Position numbers and translations under genes: made by a program. From contig NZ_JAAZUH010000001.1 in the NCBI RefSeq assembly GCF_013185915.1, positions 1,054,001-1,118,000 of the forward strand: a stretch of DNA of 64,000 bases, given 5' to 3'. Every line of letters begins with the position of its first letter. Position 1 is the first letter of the stretch. The notes below the pieces were generated by a model. The model had not been told where the DNA came from, made no database searches, and saw only the letters and a list, made by a program, of their open reading frames with translations. Origin of the DNA: Stenotrophomonas bentonitica (lineage in GTDB: Bacteria > Pseudomonadota > Gammaproteobacteria > Xanthomonadales > Xanthomonadaceae). This document shows positions 48,113 through 56,700 of this stretch, one piece after another.

Positions 48113-48223
48113 GCGGGATGACACTTCCGTTCAGGGCGGCCCGAAAGCCGCAAAGGCGGACAGTCTAGCTCACCGGCTGTGGAGCCGGGATCCCTACGGG
48201 GGCGTGTGGATTGGGACATCGGA

Positions 48224-49039
48224 TCAGCGCGGGCCATCCAGGGCGTCACGCAGCGGCTGCAGGAATACCCTGGCCGTGCGGGCCGCAGCCTCGGCGCTGT
48301 CTGCCTCCGCGAGCGCCGCCACCAGTGCGCTGCCCACCACCACGCCATCGGCCTCGGCGGCCATCGCCGCTGCGCTGGCGGCGTCCTTGATCCCGAAACC
48401 AGCCACTACCGGCACGCTGGAACGCCCGCGCAGATCGCGCAGGCGGGCGCCGGCGGCGCTGCTGTCCAGGCGCTCGGAGGCGCCGGTGACGCCGGCGAAA
48501 CTCACGTAGTATAGGTAGCCGCGGGCCATGCCCGCGAGCAGGTCCAGGCGGCTGTCGGCGGTGGTCGGCGAGGCCAGCAGGATCAGCGCCAGCCCGGCCG
48601 CGTTGAAGATCGCCAGGGTCTCTTCGGCCTCTTCCGGCGGCAGGTCGACCAGCAGCACCCCGTCCACGCCTGCGGCAATGGCCGCCTCGGCGAACTTCGC
48701 GGTGCCGTGGATCTCCACCGGGTTCAGGTAGCCCATCAGCACCACCGGGGTGGTGGGGTCGTCACGACGGAACGCGGCGACTGTTTCCAGTACGTAGCGC
48801 AGGCCCGCGCCACGCGCCAGCGCGCGCTCGGAACTGCGCTGGATGGTGGGGCCGTCGGCCATCGGGTCGGAGAACGGCACGCCGAGTTCGATCACGTCGG
48901 CGCCTGCGGCGGCCAGGGCGTGCATGACCGGCACGGTGGCCTCCAGGCCCGGATCGCCGGCAGTGATGAACGGAATCAGCGCCTTGCGGTGGCTGGCACG
49001 CAGGCGGGCAAAGCAGGCATCGAGTCGGTCGACAGGCAT
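48224..49039 (-). CDS. trpA: Tryptophan synthase alpha chain
   Basis: The 271-residue TIM-barrel subunit splits indole-3-glycerol phosphate to indole and G3P. Catalytic Glu lies in VIELGVPFSDPMADGPTIQ (with the conserved Asp of GVDGVLLVDLP). The ATG at 49039 has GAAGGA 11 bases upstream. It is separated from trpB by a lipoprotein gene whose stop is one base before its start. Confidence 0.96.
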   Translation of the reverse strand: MPVDRLDACFARLRASHRKALIPFITAGDPGLEATVPVMHALAAAGADVIELGVPFSDPMADGPTIQRSSERALARGAGLRYVLETVAAFRRDDPTTPVVLMGYLNPVEIHGTAKFAEAAIAAGVDGVLLVDLPPEEAEETLAIFNAAGLALILLASPTTADSRLDLLAGMARGYLYYVSFAGVTGASERLDSSAAGARLRDLRGRSSVPVVAGFGIKDAASAAAMAAEADGVVVGSALVAALAEADSAEAAARTARVFLQPLRDALDGPR

Positions 49040-49040
49040 T

Positions 49041-49721
49041 TCAGGCACATCCTTCAATCAGTTCAACAGCGCCACTGGCGCCCCAATACAGCGTGGAAAT
49101 CATTCCGTCGAAGATCTCCAGGCGGATCGCCAGATCCGAGCCCGGGTCCTGCCAGGTGAGGTAGTGACCCGTTTCCGGGTCGTAGGCATGCGGCTTGCGG
49201 GTAGTACCCGGCGGCAGGCGCTTGAGCGCCTCTGCTTCGGTCATGCCCAGGCGCAGCCCGAACGGGCCGGGCTGGGTGATCGCCTCGTTCGACCCGTCAA
49301 TGCTGGCCAGGTCGAAACGCTGCACGTGGTCGTCCTCGACCATCATCGCCACGCCTTCAGGCAGGCTGCCGCGCTCGTAGTACTCGCAGGCGCCGGCCGG
49401 CTCGCCGTCGCTCAGCCCGGCCGAGTGCCATTCGCCCTCGGCTTCGACCTCGCTGAAGCGCTGCCCGACCAGCACATCGCCGGCGTGGTCCAGTGCCACC
49501 GACACCACTGCGGGTGCGGTTGCATCGGCGTCGGCACCGATGGCGCCTTCAGGCGCGCTGTCGAGCGGACGCTTGGCCGCGTCGTCCGTAGGGGCCGATG
49601 CCGGGGGCGGGTCGACGGCCGGCTTCGCCGGCGTCGCCAGCACCGGCGGCTCCGGCGCGGTGCAGCCGGCCAGGCCGGCCACGATCAGCAGCGCACTTCC
49701 CTGGCGCAGCACCGGATTCAC
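49041..49721 (-). CDS. Predicted lipoprotein between trpB and trpA
   Basis: The 226-residue protein has a lipoprotein signal ([20 protein letters not shown], lipobox AGLAGC, acylated Cys about residue 20), a Pro/Ala/Asp-rich linker (to about 75) and a globular part to the C-terminus ([67 protein letters not shown]). It starts with GTG overlapping the trpB stop (GTGA) and ends one base before trpA. The function is unknown. It may be a passenger expressed with the trp genes. Confidence 0.75.
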   Translation of the reverse strand: MNPVLRQGSALLIVAGLAGCTAPEPPVLATPAKPAVDPPPASAPTDDAAKRPLDSAPEGAIGADADATAPAVVSVALDHAGDVLVGQRFSEVEAEGEWHSAGLSDGEPAGACEYYERGSLPEGVAMMVEDDHVQRFDLASIDGSNEAITQPGPFGLRLGMTEAEALKRLPPGTTRKPHAYDPETGHYLTWQDPGSDLAIRLEIFDGMISTLYWGASGAVELIEGCA

Positions 49722-50944
49722 AGGATCAGACCCTCGCGCGCGGCGATGGTATGCACGTCCTTGTCGCCGCGCCCGGACAGGTTGCACAGCACCAGCTTGT
49801 CCTTCGGAAGTTCGCGCGCCAGCTTGATCGCCTGGGCCACCGCATGGCTGGATTCCAGCGCGGCCAGGATGCCTTCGCTGTGCGCCAGCTGGTGGAACGC
49901 GGCCAGTGCTTCGTCGTCGGTGATGCCCAGGTATTCGGCACGGCCGCTGTCGGCCAGGAACGCATGTTCCGGACCCACGCCGGGGTAGTCCAGGCCGGCC
50001 GACACCGAATGGGTTTCGATGATCTGGCCGTCGTCGTCGCAGATCACATAGGTGCGGTTGCCGTGCAGCACGCCGGGACGACCTGCCGCGATGGAGGCAG
50101 CATGGCGGCCGGTTTCAATGCCATCACCGGCCGCTTCGGCACCGACGATGCGGACCTCGCGATCGTTGAGGAAGGCATGGAACAGGCCGATGGCATTGCT
50201 GCCGCCGCCGACGCAGGCGGTGATCGCATCGGGCAGGCGGCCGTAGTCGGTGAGCATCTGCGCACGCGCTTCGCGGCCGACGATGGCATTGAAGTCGCGC
50301 ACCATGCGCGGGTACGGATCAGGACCGGCCACGGTGCCGATGATGTAGAAGGTGTCGCGCACGTTGGTGACCCAGTCGCGCATCGCTTCGTTGAGCGCGT
50401 CCTTCAGGGTGGCCGAGCCGGAGGTCACCGGTACCACCGTCGCGCCCAGCAGCTTCATGCGGTAGACGTTGATTTTCTGCCGCTCGATGTCGGTGGCGCC
50501 CATGTACACCACGCACTCCAGGCCCAGCCGCGCGGCCACCGTGGCACTGGCCACGCCGTGCTGGCCGGCACCGGTCTCGGCGATGATGCGCTTCTTGCCC
50601 ATCCGCGCGGCCAGCAGCGCCTGGCCGATGGTGTTGTTGATCTTGTGCGCGCCGGTGTGGTTCAGGTCTTCGCGCTTGAGCAGGATCTGCGCACCGCCGA
50701 CCTGCTGGCTGAGCCGCTCGGCGTGGTAGATCGGGCTGGGCCGGCCCACGTAATGGGTGAGGTCCTTGTCGTAGGCGGCAATGAAGGCAGGATCGCGGCG
50801 CGCTTCGTCGTAGGCCGCGGCCAGTTCCTGCAGCGGCCCGATCAGGGTTTCGGCGACGAAACTGCCGCCGTAGCGGCCGAAGTGGCCCTGGGCGTCGGGA
50901 TAGGCGTGGAAATCTGTGATGGGGGATGCGGGGGATGCGGACAT
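49718..50944 (-). CDS. trpB: Tryptophan synthase beta chain
   Basis: The 408-residue PLP enzyme joins indole and serine. The PLP lysine is Lys 101 in [14 protein letters not shown]; the phosphate-binding loop is [23 protein letters not shown] and EPEHAF-type segments (VGPEHAFL) are present. It starts 95 bases from the divergent LysR gene, an arrangement like trpI-trpBA of Pseudomonas. Confidence 0.97.
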   Translation of the reverse strand: MSASPASPITDFHAYPDAQGHFGRYGGSFVAETLIGPLQELAAAYDEARRDPAFIAAYDKDLTHYVGRPSPIYHAERLSQQVGGAQILLKREDLNHTGAHKINNTIGQALLAARMGKKRIIAETGAGQHGVASATVAARLGLECVVYMGATDIERQKINVYRMKLLGATVVPVTSGSATLKDALNEAMRDWVTNVRDTFYIIGTVAGPDPYPRMVRDFNAIVGREARAQMLTDYGRLPDAITACVGGGSNAIGLFHAFLNDREVRIVGAEAAGDGIETGRHAASIAAGRPGVLHGNRTYVICDDDGQIIETHSVSAGLDYPGVGPEHAFLADSGRAEYLGITDDEALAAFHQLAHSEGILAALESSHAVAQAIKLARELPKDKLVLCNLSGRGDKDVHTIAAREGLIL

Positions 50945-50998
50945 GACGCGACAGCCGATGGAGACAGGCTGACAATCTAACGCACATGTCCTTACCGG

Positions 50999-51010
50999 AA
51001 TATCGATATT
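50999..51010. promoter_or_regulatory. Palindrome AATATCGATATT between trpB and lysR
   Basis: This perfect 12-bp AT-rich palindrome lies in the 95-base divergent gap. LysR regulators bind AT-rich dyads with a T-N11-A core in exactly this position. It is a candidate operator; no proof from sequence alone. Confidence 0.45.
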
Positions 51011-51039
51011 ATCTGCATCGACCCGTCAGGAAAACTCAC

Positions 51040-51927
51040 ATGAGCCAGACGCCCCTGCCCCCGCTCAATGCCCTGCGCAGCTTCGAGGCCACGGCCCGGC
51101 TGGGCGGGGTCGGTCGGGCCGCCGAAGCACTGCATGTCACCCACGGCGCGATCAGCCGCCAGTTGCGGCTGCTGGAGGAGCATCTGGGCGTGACGCTGTT
51201 CGAGCGCGAGGGGCGCGGGGTGCGGCTGACCGCCGCCGGTACCGCGCTGCAGGCCGCGTGCGACGGCGCCTTCACCCAGATCCGCGACGCGGTGGACCGC
51301 CTGCAGCGCCAGCAGCGCCCCGACGCGCTGGTACTGGGCTGCAGCGGCAGCATCCTGGCGCGCTGGATGATCCCGCGCCTGCCCGCCCTGCAGGCCGAGC
51401 TGCCGCAGCTGGCGCTGCACTGGTCGGCCCAGGACGGCAGCTTCACCGAGCAGCAGCAGGCACTGGACGCGGTGCTGCTGCTGGCGCAGCCGCCGTGGCC
51501 GCGCGGCTGGCAGGTCCGCGAACTGGCCCCGGAACGGGTGGGCGTGGTGGTCAGCCCGCAGCATCCGGCGGCCGCCCGCTTCCGCCACCAGCCACCGCAC
51601 GCGCTGCTCGGCGAACCGCTGCTGCATACCACCTCGCGCCCGCAGGCCTGGCCGGAGTGGGCGCTGTCGCATGGCCTGGACCCGGCGCAGCTGCAGCTGG
51701 GCACCGGGTTCGAGCATCTGTATTTCCTGCTGGAAGCTGCCGTGGCCGGGCTGGGCGTGGCAATCGCACCGGAACCGCTGGTGGCCGATGAGCTGGCGGC
51801 GGGCCGGCTGCTGGCGCCGTGGGGGTTCGGCGCGACCGGCGGTTTCTGGGTGTTGGCGACGCCGGAGGGTCGGCAGGATGCGCGGGTAGACGCATTGAGC
51901 GACTGGCTGGCGAGTACGTTGGCGTAG
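51040..51927 (+). CDS. LysR-family regulator, TrpI-like
   Basis: The 295-residue regulator has an N-terminal winged helix-turn-helix (LNALRSFEATARLGGVGRAAEALHVTHGAISRQLRLLEEHLGVTLFEREGRGVRLT, about 8-63) and a substrate-binding domain. Divergence from trpB suggests the TrpI role, activation of trpBA by indole-glycerol phosphate. I chose the ATG at 51040 (MSQTPLPPLNALRSF); an upstream ATG at 50986 adds 18 residues unlike the family. The TAG stop is part of a SMAG GTAG. Confidence 0.8.
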   Translation: MSQTPLPPLNALRSFEATARLGGVGRAAEALHVTHGAISRQLRLLEEHLGVTLFEREGRGVRLTAAGTALQAACDGAFTQIRDAVDRLQRQQRPDALVLGCSGSILARWMIPRLPALQAELPQLALHWSAQDGSFTEQQQALDAVLLLAQPPWPRGWQVRELAPERVGVVVSPQHPAAARFRHQPPHALLGEPLLHTTSRPQAWPEWALSHGLDPAQLQLGTGFEHLYFLLEAAVAGLGVAIAPEPLVADELAAGRLLAPWGFGATGGFWVLATPEGRQDARVDALSDWLASTLA

Positions 51928-51946
51928 TGCCGGCCGCTGGCCGGCA
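51924..51946 (+). repeat. SMAG-type REP element
   Basis: GTAG is followed by the palindrome TGCCGGCCGCTGGCCGGCA (51928-51946). It lies between the convergent lysR and telA genes and supplies the lysR stop codon. Confidence 0.8.
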
Positions 51947-53047
51947 TTACGCAGCGGTTGGCTGCGCCAGGCGCTGCTGCACTTCATCGCGCAGCCGGGC
52001 CAGCTCCACCTCGGCCTGCTGGCGCTGCTGCATGCCGTCGCGGTGGATGCTGCGGACTTCTTCCACGGTGGCAATCAGCTGGTCGTGCGCGTGGCGCAGG
52101 GTGGCCACGTCGATGACGGCGCGCTGGTTGGCCTTGGCGGTTTCCACCGAGGTCTGGCGCATCAGGTCCGCATTGCGGCGCATCAGGTCATTGGTCGCGT
52201 CGTCGATCGCGTTGGACAGCTCCACCGCATTCTTCTGCTCGCTCAGCGACAGCTGGATGGCGAACTGGCGCTTCCACGACGGAATGGTGATGTCGCGAAC
52301 CGTGTTGAACTTCTCGATCAGCTGGATCGCATTGGCCTGGATCAGACGGATCATGGGCAGCGACTGGTCGGCCGCGTGCTGCATCACCCGCAGGTCGCCC
52401 ACGCGCTTGTCCAGCAGCCGGATCGCATTGTCCAGTTCGTTCTGTCGGATGCGCAGCTGGGGATCGTCGGTACCCACGTTGGCCTGCTGTTCCAGATGCA
52501 ACTCCGCAAGCCGCTGCTTGCCCGCCGCGATGTGCAGCCCCAGCGCATGGCGCTCCTCCCGCACGATCTCGTGCATGCGGTCGAACTCACCCACGCGCTG
52601 GCCCATCAGTGCCTGTTGGCCGCCCACATCGCCCAGCAGCTGTTCGATCTGGCGGTTGGTGTCGCTGAATTTCTGTACCAGTTCGCCCTTGGACGCGCGC
52701 AGCTTGTCGATCAAACCGCCAATCACCGGCAGCTTGGAGCGCTGGGTCAATGCATCCAGGTTGAGCGTGCGCGCAATGCGCACCACTTCGCCCAGCTTGT
52801 CGCCACTGGCGTCCAGGTCGCGGTTGCGCACCTGGTCGAGCAGCTGGCTGGAAAACGCAGCAGTCTTGGCGGCTGCGTCACGCCCGAACACCTGCAGGTT
52901 GCCCGGACGGATGTCCTCCAGGCTGCGGCCGATTTCGGCGATGCGCGGCAGATCCTCGCGCACCAGGCCCAAGGCCTGCAGGCTGGCGTCGTCCACGGCG
53001 GTGGGTGCCACGGCAAGCACCGGATTGGCCTGGGTGTCCTGGGTCAT
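51947..53047 (-). CDS. TelA/KlaA-family toxic-anion resistance protein
   Basis: The 366-residue, largely helical protein has the TelA family pattern (IRPGNLQVFGRDAAAKTAAFSSQLLDQVRN, LPVIGGLIDKLRASKGELVQKFSDTNRQIEQL, VRDITIPSWKRQFAIQLSLSEQKNAVELSNAIDDATNDLM). TelA proteins are linked to tellurite and colicin resistance and to Ter-type stress systems; the mechanism is unknown. The ATG at 53047 has a strong AAGGAG site. It is the last gene of the five-gene flotillin/AAA operon. Confidence 0.85.
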   Translation of the reverse strand: MTQDTQANPVLAVAPTAVDDASLQALGLVREDLPRIAEIGRSLEDIRPGNLQVFGRDAAAKTAAFSSQLLDQVRNRDLDASGDKLGEVVRIARTLNLDALTQRSKLPVIGGLIDKLRASKGELVQKFSDTNRQIEQLLGDVGGQQALMGQRVGEFDRMHEIVREERHALGLHIAAGKQRLAELHLEQQANVGTDDPQLRIRQNELDNAIRLLDKRVGDLRVMQHAADQSLPMIRLIQANAIQLIEKFNTVRDITIPSWKRQFAIQLSLSEQKNAVELSNAIDDATNDLMRRNADLMRQTSVETAKANQRAVIDVATLRHAHDQLIATVEEVRSIHRDGMQQRQQAEVELARLRDEVQQRLAQPTAA

Positions 53048-53086
53048 GGTGCGATCTCCTTGAAGAGGGTCATTGGGGTGCACGGG

Positions 53087-53788
53087 TCAGTCCAGTCTAG
53101 CCTGCACCGAGGCCAGCTCGGCGCTGACCTGTGCGTGCAGCTGCGCGGCCTGCTGGTCGCGCTGCTGCTGGTCGCCGGCGTGCCTGGCCAGTACGGCCTG
53201 GCGCCAGGCGGGCAGCAAGGTTTCGAGGATGCGTTGGCTGCGCGCCAGCAGTGCGCCATCCTGCTCGGCCAGCAACCGCCACTGGCCCGCTTCCACCTGC
53301 TGCAGGGCACCCAGGCGACGAAGGTGGTCCAGTCGCTGGACCAGCACCTCCTGCAGTGCTGCAGGCAGGCTCGACAGCTGTTCCTCCCCGCTTTCGATCC
53401 ACGCCTGTACTGCCTGCACGGCAGTGGTGGCGCGCGCCTGCGCGAGGTCACGGTCCGCGCGTTGATCGCGTAACGCCTGCAGCGCGGCTTCCGCCTGGGC
53501 ACGCAGTACCCCCAGGCGCGGCTGCCAGGCCTGGGCGTCCAGTTCGCGCGCCACGTCACGACCCCACAGCCGATCCCACCAGCCCGCCTTGCGGCGCACG
53601 CCGCCCGGGGTCGCCGACTGCATCACCTGCGCAAGCTGGTCGAGCACCTGGAGCAGCGGCTGCCCTGCCTGGTCTGCGGCAGCAGGTGCACCGGCCTGCT
53701 CCAGCGCTGCAAGCAGCGCTTCGCCATAGCGCGCCAGACTGGACGCGTCCCGGGCGGGTGGCTCCGGCACGGGCCAGGGTGAACTCAT
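53087..53788 (-). CDS. Unknown helical protein of the TelA/AAA operon
   Basis: The 233-residue protein is rich in Ala, Gln and Arg and strongly helical, with coiled-coil-like segments at about 90-130 and 150-230. The only distinctive block is GGVRRKAGWWDRLWGRDV (about 61-78). It overlaps the AAA gene stop by 4 bases and precedes telA by 39 bases, so it probably works with both proteins. I do not recognise the family. Confidence 0.65.
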   Translation of the reverse strand: MSSPWPVPEPPARDASSLARYGEALLAALEQAGAPAAADQAGQPLLQVLDQLAQVMQSATPGGVRRKAGWWDRLWGRDVARELDAQAWQPRLGVLRAQAEAALQALRDQRADRDLAQARATTAVQAVQAWIESGEEQLSSLPAALQEVLVQRLDHLRRLGALQQVEAGQWRLLAEQDGALLARSQRILETLLPAWRQAVLARHAGDQQQRDQQAAQLHAQVSAELASVQARLD

Positions 53789-56700
53789 ACGCGCGCGTCG
53801 TCGGGGGCCGGAGTGTCGCGCGGCGGCACCGACGCGGCGCCGTAGAAGTGACGCATCAGCGCCTCGTCCAGTGCGCGCTCCTCAGGCGTGCTGGCGCGCC
53901 GCACGCGCGCACGCGGTGCCGCTGCCGGTTCACGCTCCATCTGCTGGCGCACCCAGCCGGCCAGCAGCGCCAGGATTTCGCCGGTGCGTGCCTGCTCGGC
54001 GTTGGACTGGCCGATCAGCTGCAACAACGGCGCAAGCCCATCCTGCAAGCCTTGCGAAAGGGGTACCGGGTCGGCAGGCACGACGGCTGCTTCCACCTGT
54101 GCCTGCGCCAGCCGCTCAAGCGCGGCCAGCAGCGCCGGCCACGGTGCCGGGTCGGCCACCGCCACGGGCGCGGGCTCGGCAGTGCGCTGCAGGGCGCCGG
54201 CAATATCGGCCAGCTGCGCCACCACGCGCCCGCCGACATCCGCGTCGCCGGCACCCATCGCCTTGTTGCGCAGGAAGTCGCGCTTGATCTGCGCCCAGCG
54301 CTGCTGCTGTTCTTCGGTGAGCACGCCACGCAGCTCGGCCAGCTTGAGCAGGTTCTCTTCGGCACCGGTAGTGAGCAGCTGTGCCTCGCCCAGGTAGTGA
54401 TCGGAGATCAACTGCTGCAGCTCGGCCGGGTTCATGACCGGGGAAAGCTTCTCGGCCAGCTTGTTCATGTTGCGGTAGCTGCCCTGCAGGCGGAACGGCG
54501 GTTCGGTCCGGTAGCGGTCGTCCTGTGCAGCGCTGGCGATGTACTGCTGGTTGACCCGGTAGACCACGTCGCGCATGGCGAGCATGCGCTGCAGGGTGCC
54601 GACGATCTCGTTGATCTCGGCACCACTGTAGGCATGGCTGAGCGCATTGGTGGACACCTCCCTGCCCATCGCGCGGTCGACCAGCAGGTACAGGTCGGCC
54701 ATCTCGCGCGTGGCCAGCGGTGCCAGCACCGGGTTGGAGGTCAGGCTGTTTTCGACATAGCTGAGGGTGAAGGCATCCTCCATGCCACCCAGCACGTCGC
54801 CCAGGTTGTAGATGTCGGCGCGGTTGGCAAGCATGTCCGGAATCTTGAACACCTCGCCGGATTCGGTGTACGGGTTGCCAGCCATCACCACGCAGAACTT
54901 CTTGCCGCGCATGTCGTAGGTCCGGGTGCGGCCGCGCCACACGCCTTCGATGCGGCGGGTGCCGTCGCACAGCGAGATGAACTTCTGCAGGAACTCCGGA
55001 TGGGTGTGCTGGATGTCGTCGACATACAGCATGGTGTTGTTGCCCATCTCCAGCGCCAGGTTGAGCTTCTCCAGCTCCTGCCGCGAGGTGGCGTCCGGAG
55101 CCTGGGCCGGGTCCAGCGAACGCACCTCGTGACCCAGCGCAGGACCGTTGATCTTCATGAAGACCAGCCCCAGCCGGTGCGCCACGTACTCCATCAACGT
55201 GGTTTTGCCGTAGCCCGGAGGGGAGATCATCATCAGCAGGCCCATCAGGTCGCTGCGCTTGTTCTCGCCCGCCGTGCCCATCTGCTTGGCCAGGTTGTCG
55301 CCGATCACGCCCAGGTAGACGTCGTTGATGAGCTTGTTGCGCACGAACGAGGACAACGGCCTGGCCTTGAACTCGGCAAGGCGCAGCGCATCGCGCTCGC
55401 GCGCGATGATGCGCTGGCGCACACCCTGGTAGGCGTGGAAGGCAGGCACGAACGTATGCAGGTGCGTACGCAGTCGGGCCAGGAAGTCGTCCAGCGACAA
55501 CAACAGTCGCCCCTGCTGGATGCGTGCGTGTTCACCGAGCAGGCCCTCGACCTGCACCAGCAGTGCAACATCGCTGGGCCGGGTGCGAACCGCGCGCGCA
55601 ACCAGCAGCAGCGCGGCGGCTTCATCGGCATAGGCGGCGTGGTCGGTGAACGCGGGTAGCTGGCACAGCGCACGCAGCCACTGCCCGGCGAGCGCCCAGC
55701 GCGCGGCCAGGCCGTCCTGCTCGCGATGCAATGCCCGGTCGAAGGCCTCGCGTTGACCGGCCGCCTGCAGGTGCTGGCCCAGTGCGTCCAGCAGGGCCTG
55801 CGCGTACCGGCTGGTGCTGAACACCAGGTCGCCGGCGCTGAGCTCGTCCGCCAGGCAGGCCGCCGCAGCCTGTGCATCGGCAGCACTGAACGGCAGCGCA
55901 CGCTCGGCGACAAAACCAGCCACCGCACGGTCCATCTCGGCCAGCAGGGCCTGCTGCCCTTCGGGCGACCGGAACAGGCGGGCAATGGCATCGGCGCCGG
56001 CCTGGCGACTGGCCCACTGGGCCACGTCGTCGCGGCGCTGATGCGTGGCCCAGAACAACAGCGCCACGGCACGCGCGCGCGGCGCATGCTGCAGCGTTCC
56101 GGCGGCCTGCTGCAGGGGCAGCAGGGCGTGCAGCACGCGGCTGGCATCGTGATCGTGGATGCCGCGTTCGTAGCCTTCGCGGTACCGCGGCGCGGCGAAG
56201 TCGCGCACGATCCGCTCCAGCGCGTCCGGCTCGGCGGCCGCGTGCTGCAGGGTGGGCAGGTCCAGGCCCTCGCGACCTTCCATCGCCGCCAGCAGCAGGC
56301 TGCCGGCCAGGTACTCGCCCCGGTACAGCTGCGCCGATTCGGAATCCAGTCCCAGCTGCCAGTATTCCTTCAGCCCGGCCAGCTCCGGGTCATCCAGGGT
56401 TTCGAGGAAGTCGGTGCCGGTCAGGTGGATGGCAAGTTCATCGCCGCGCGGCAACAGGGTCAGGTCCAGTGCCTGGGTGTTGACGTTGAAACGATGGCGC
56501 GGACCCAGCCGGACCACGTTGCCGCCAGCCTCGAACAATTCGCTGCGATCGCGCAGCGCGCGTACGGCCTGGTCACGCACGCCCTTGAGCCGCGCTTCAA
56601 CGTCGTCGGCCTTGACGCTGTCGCGCAGCTCGCGCAGGCGTCCAGCCAGTTCCCGCAGTTTGAGCACCAGCGGGTCGCCGGCGAAGAACGCATTGAGTTC

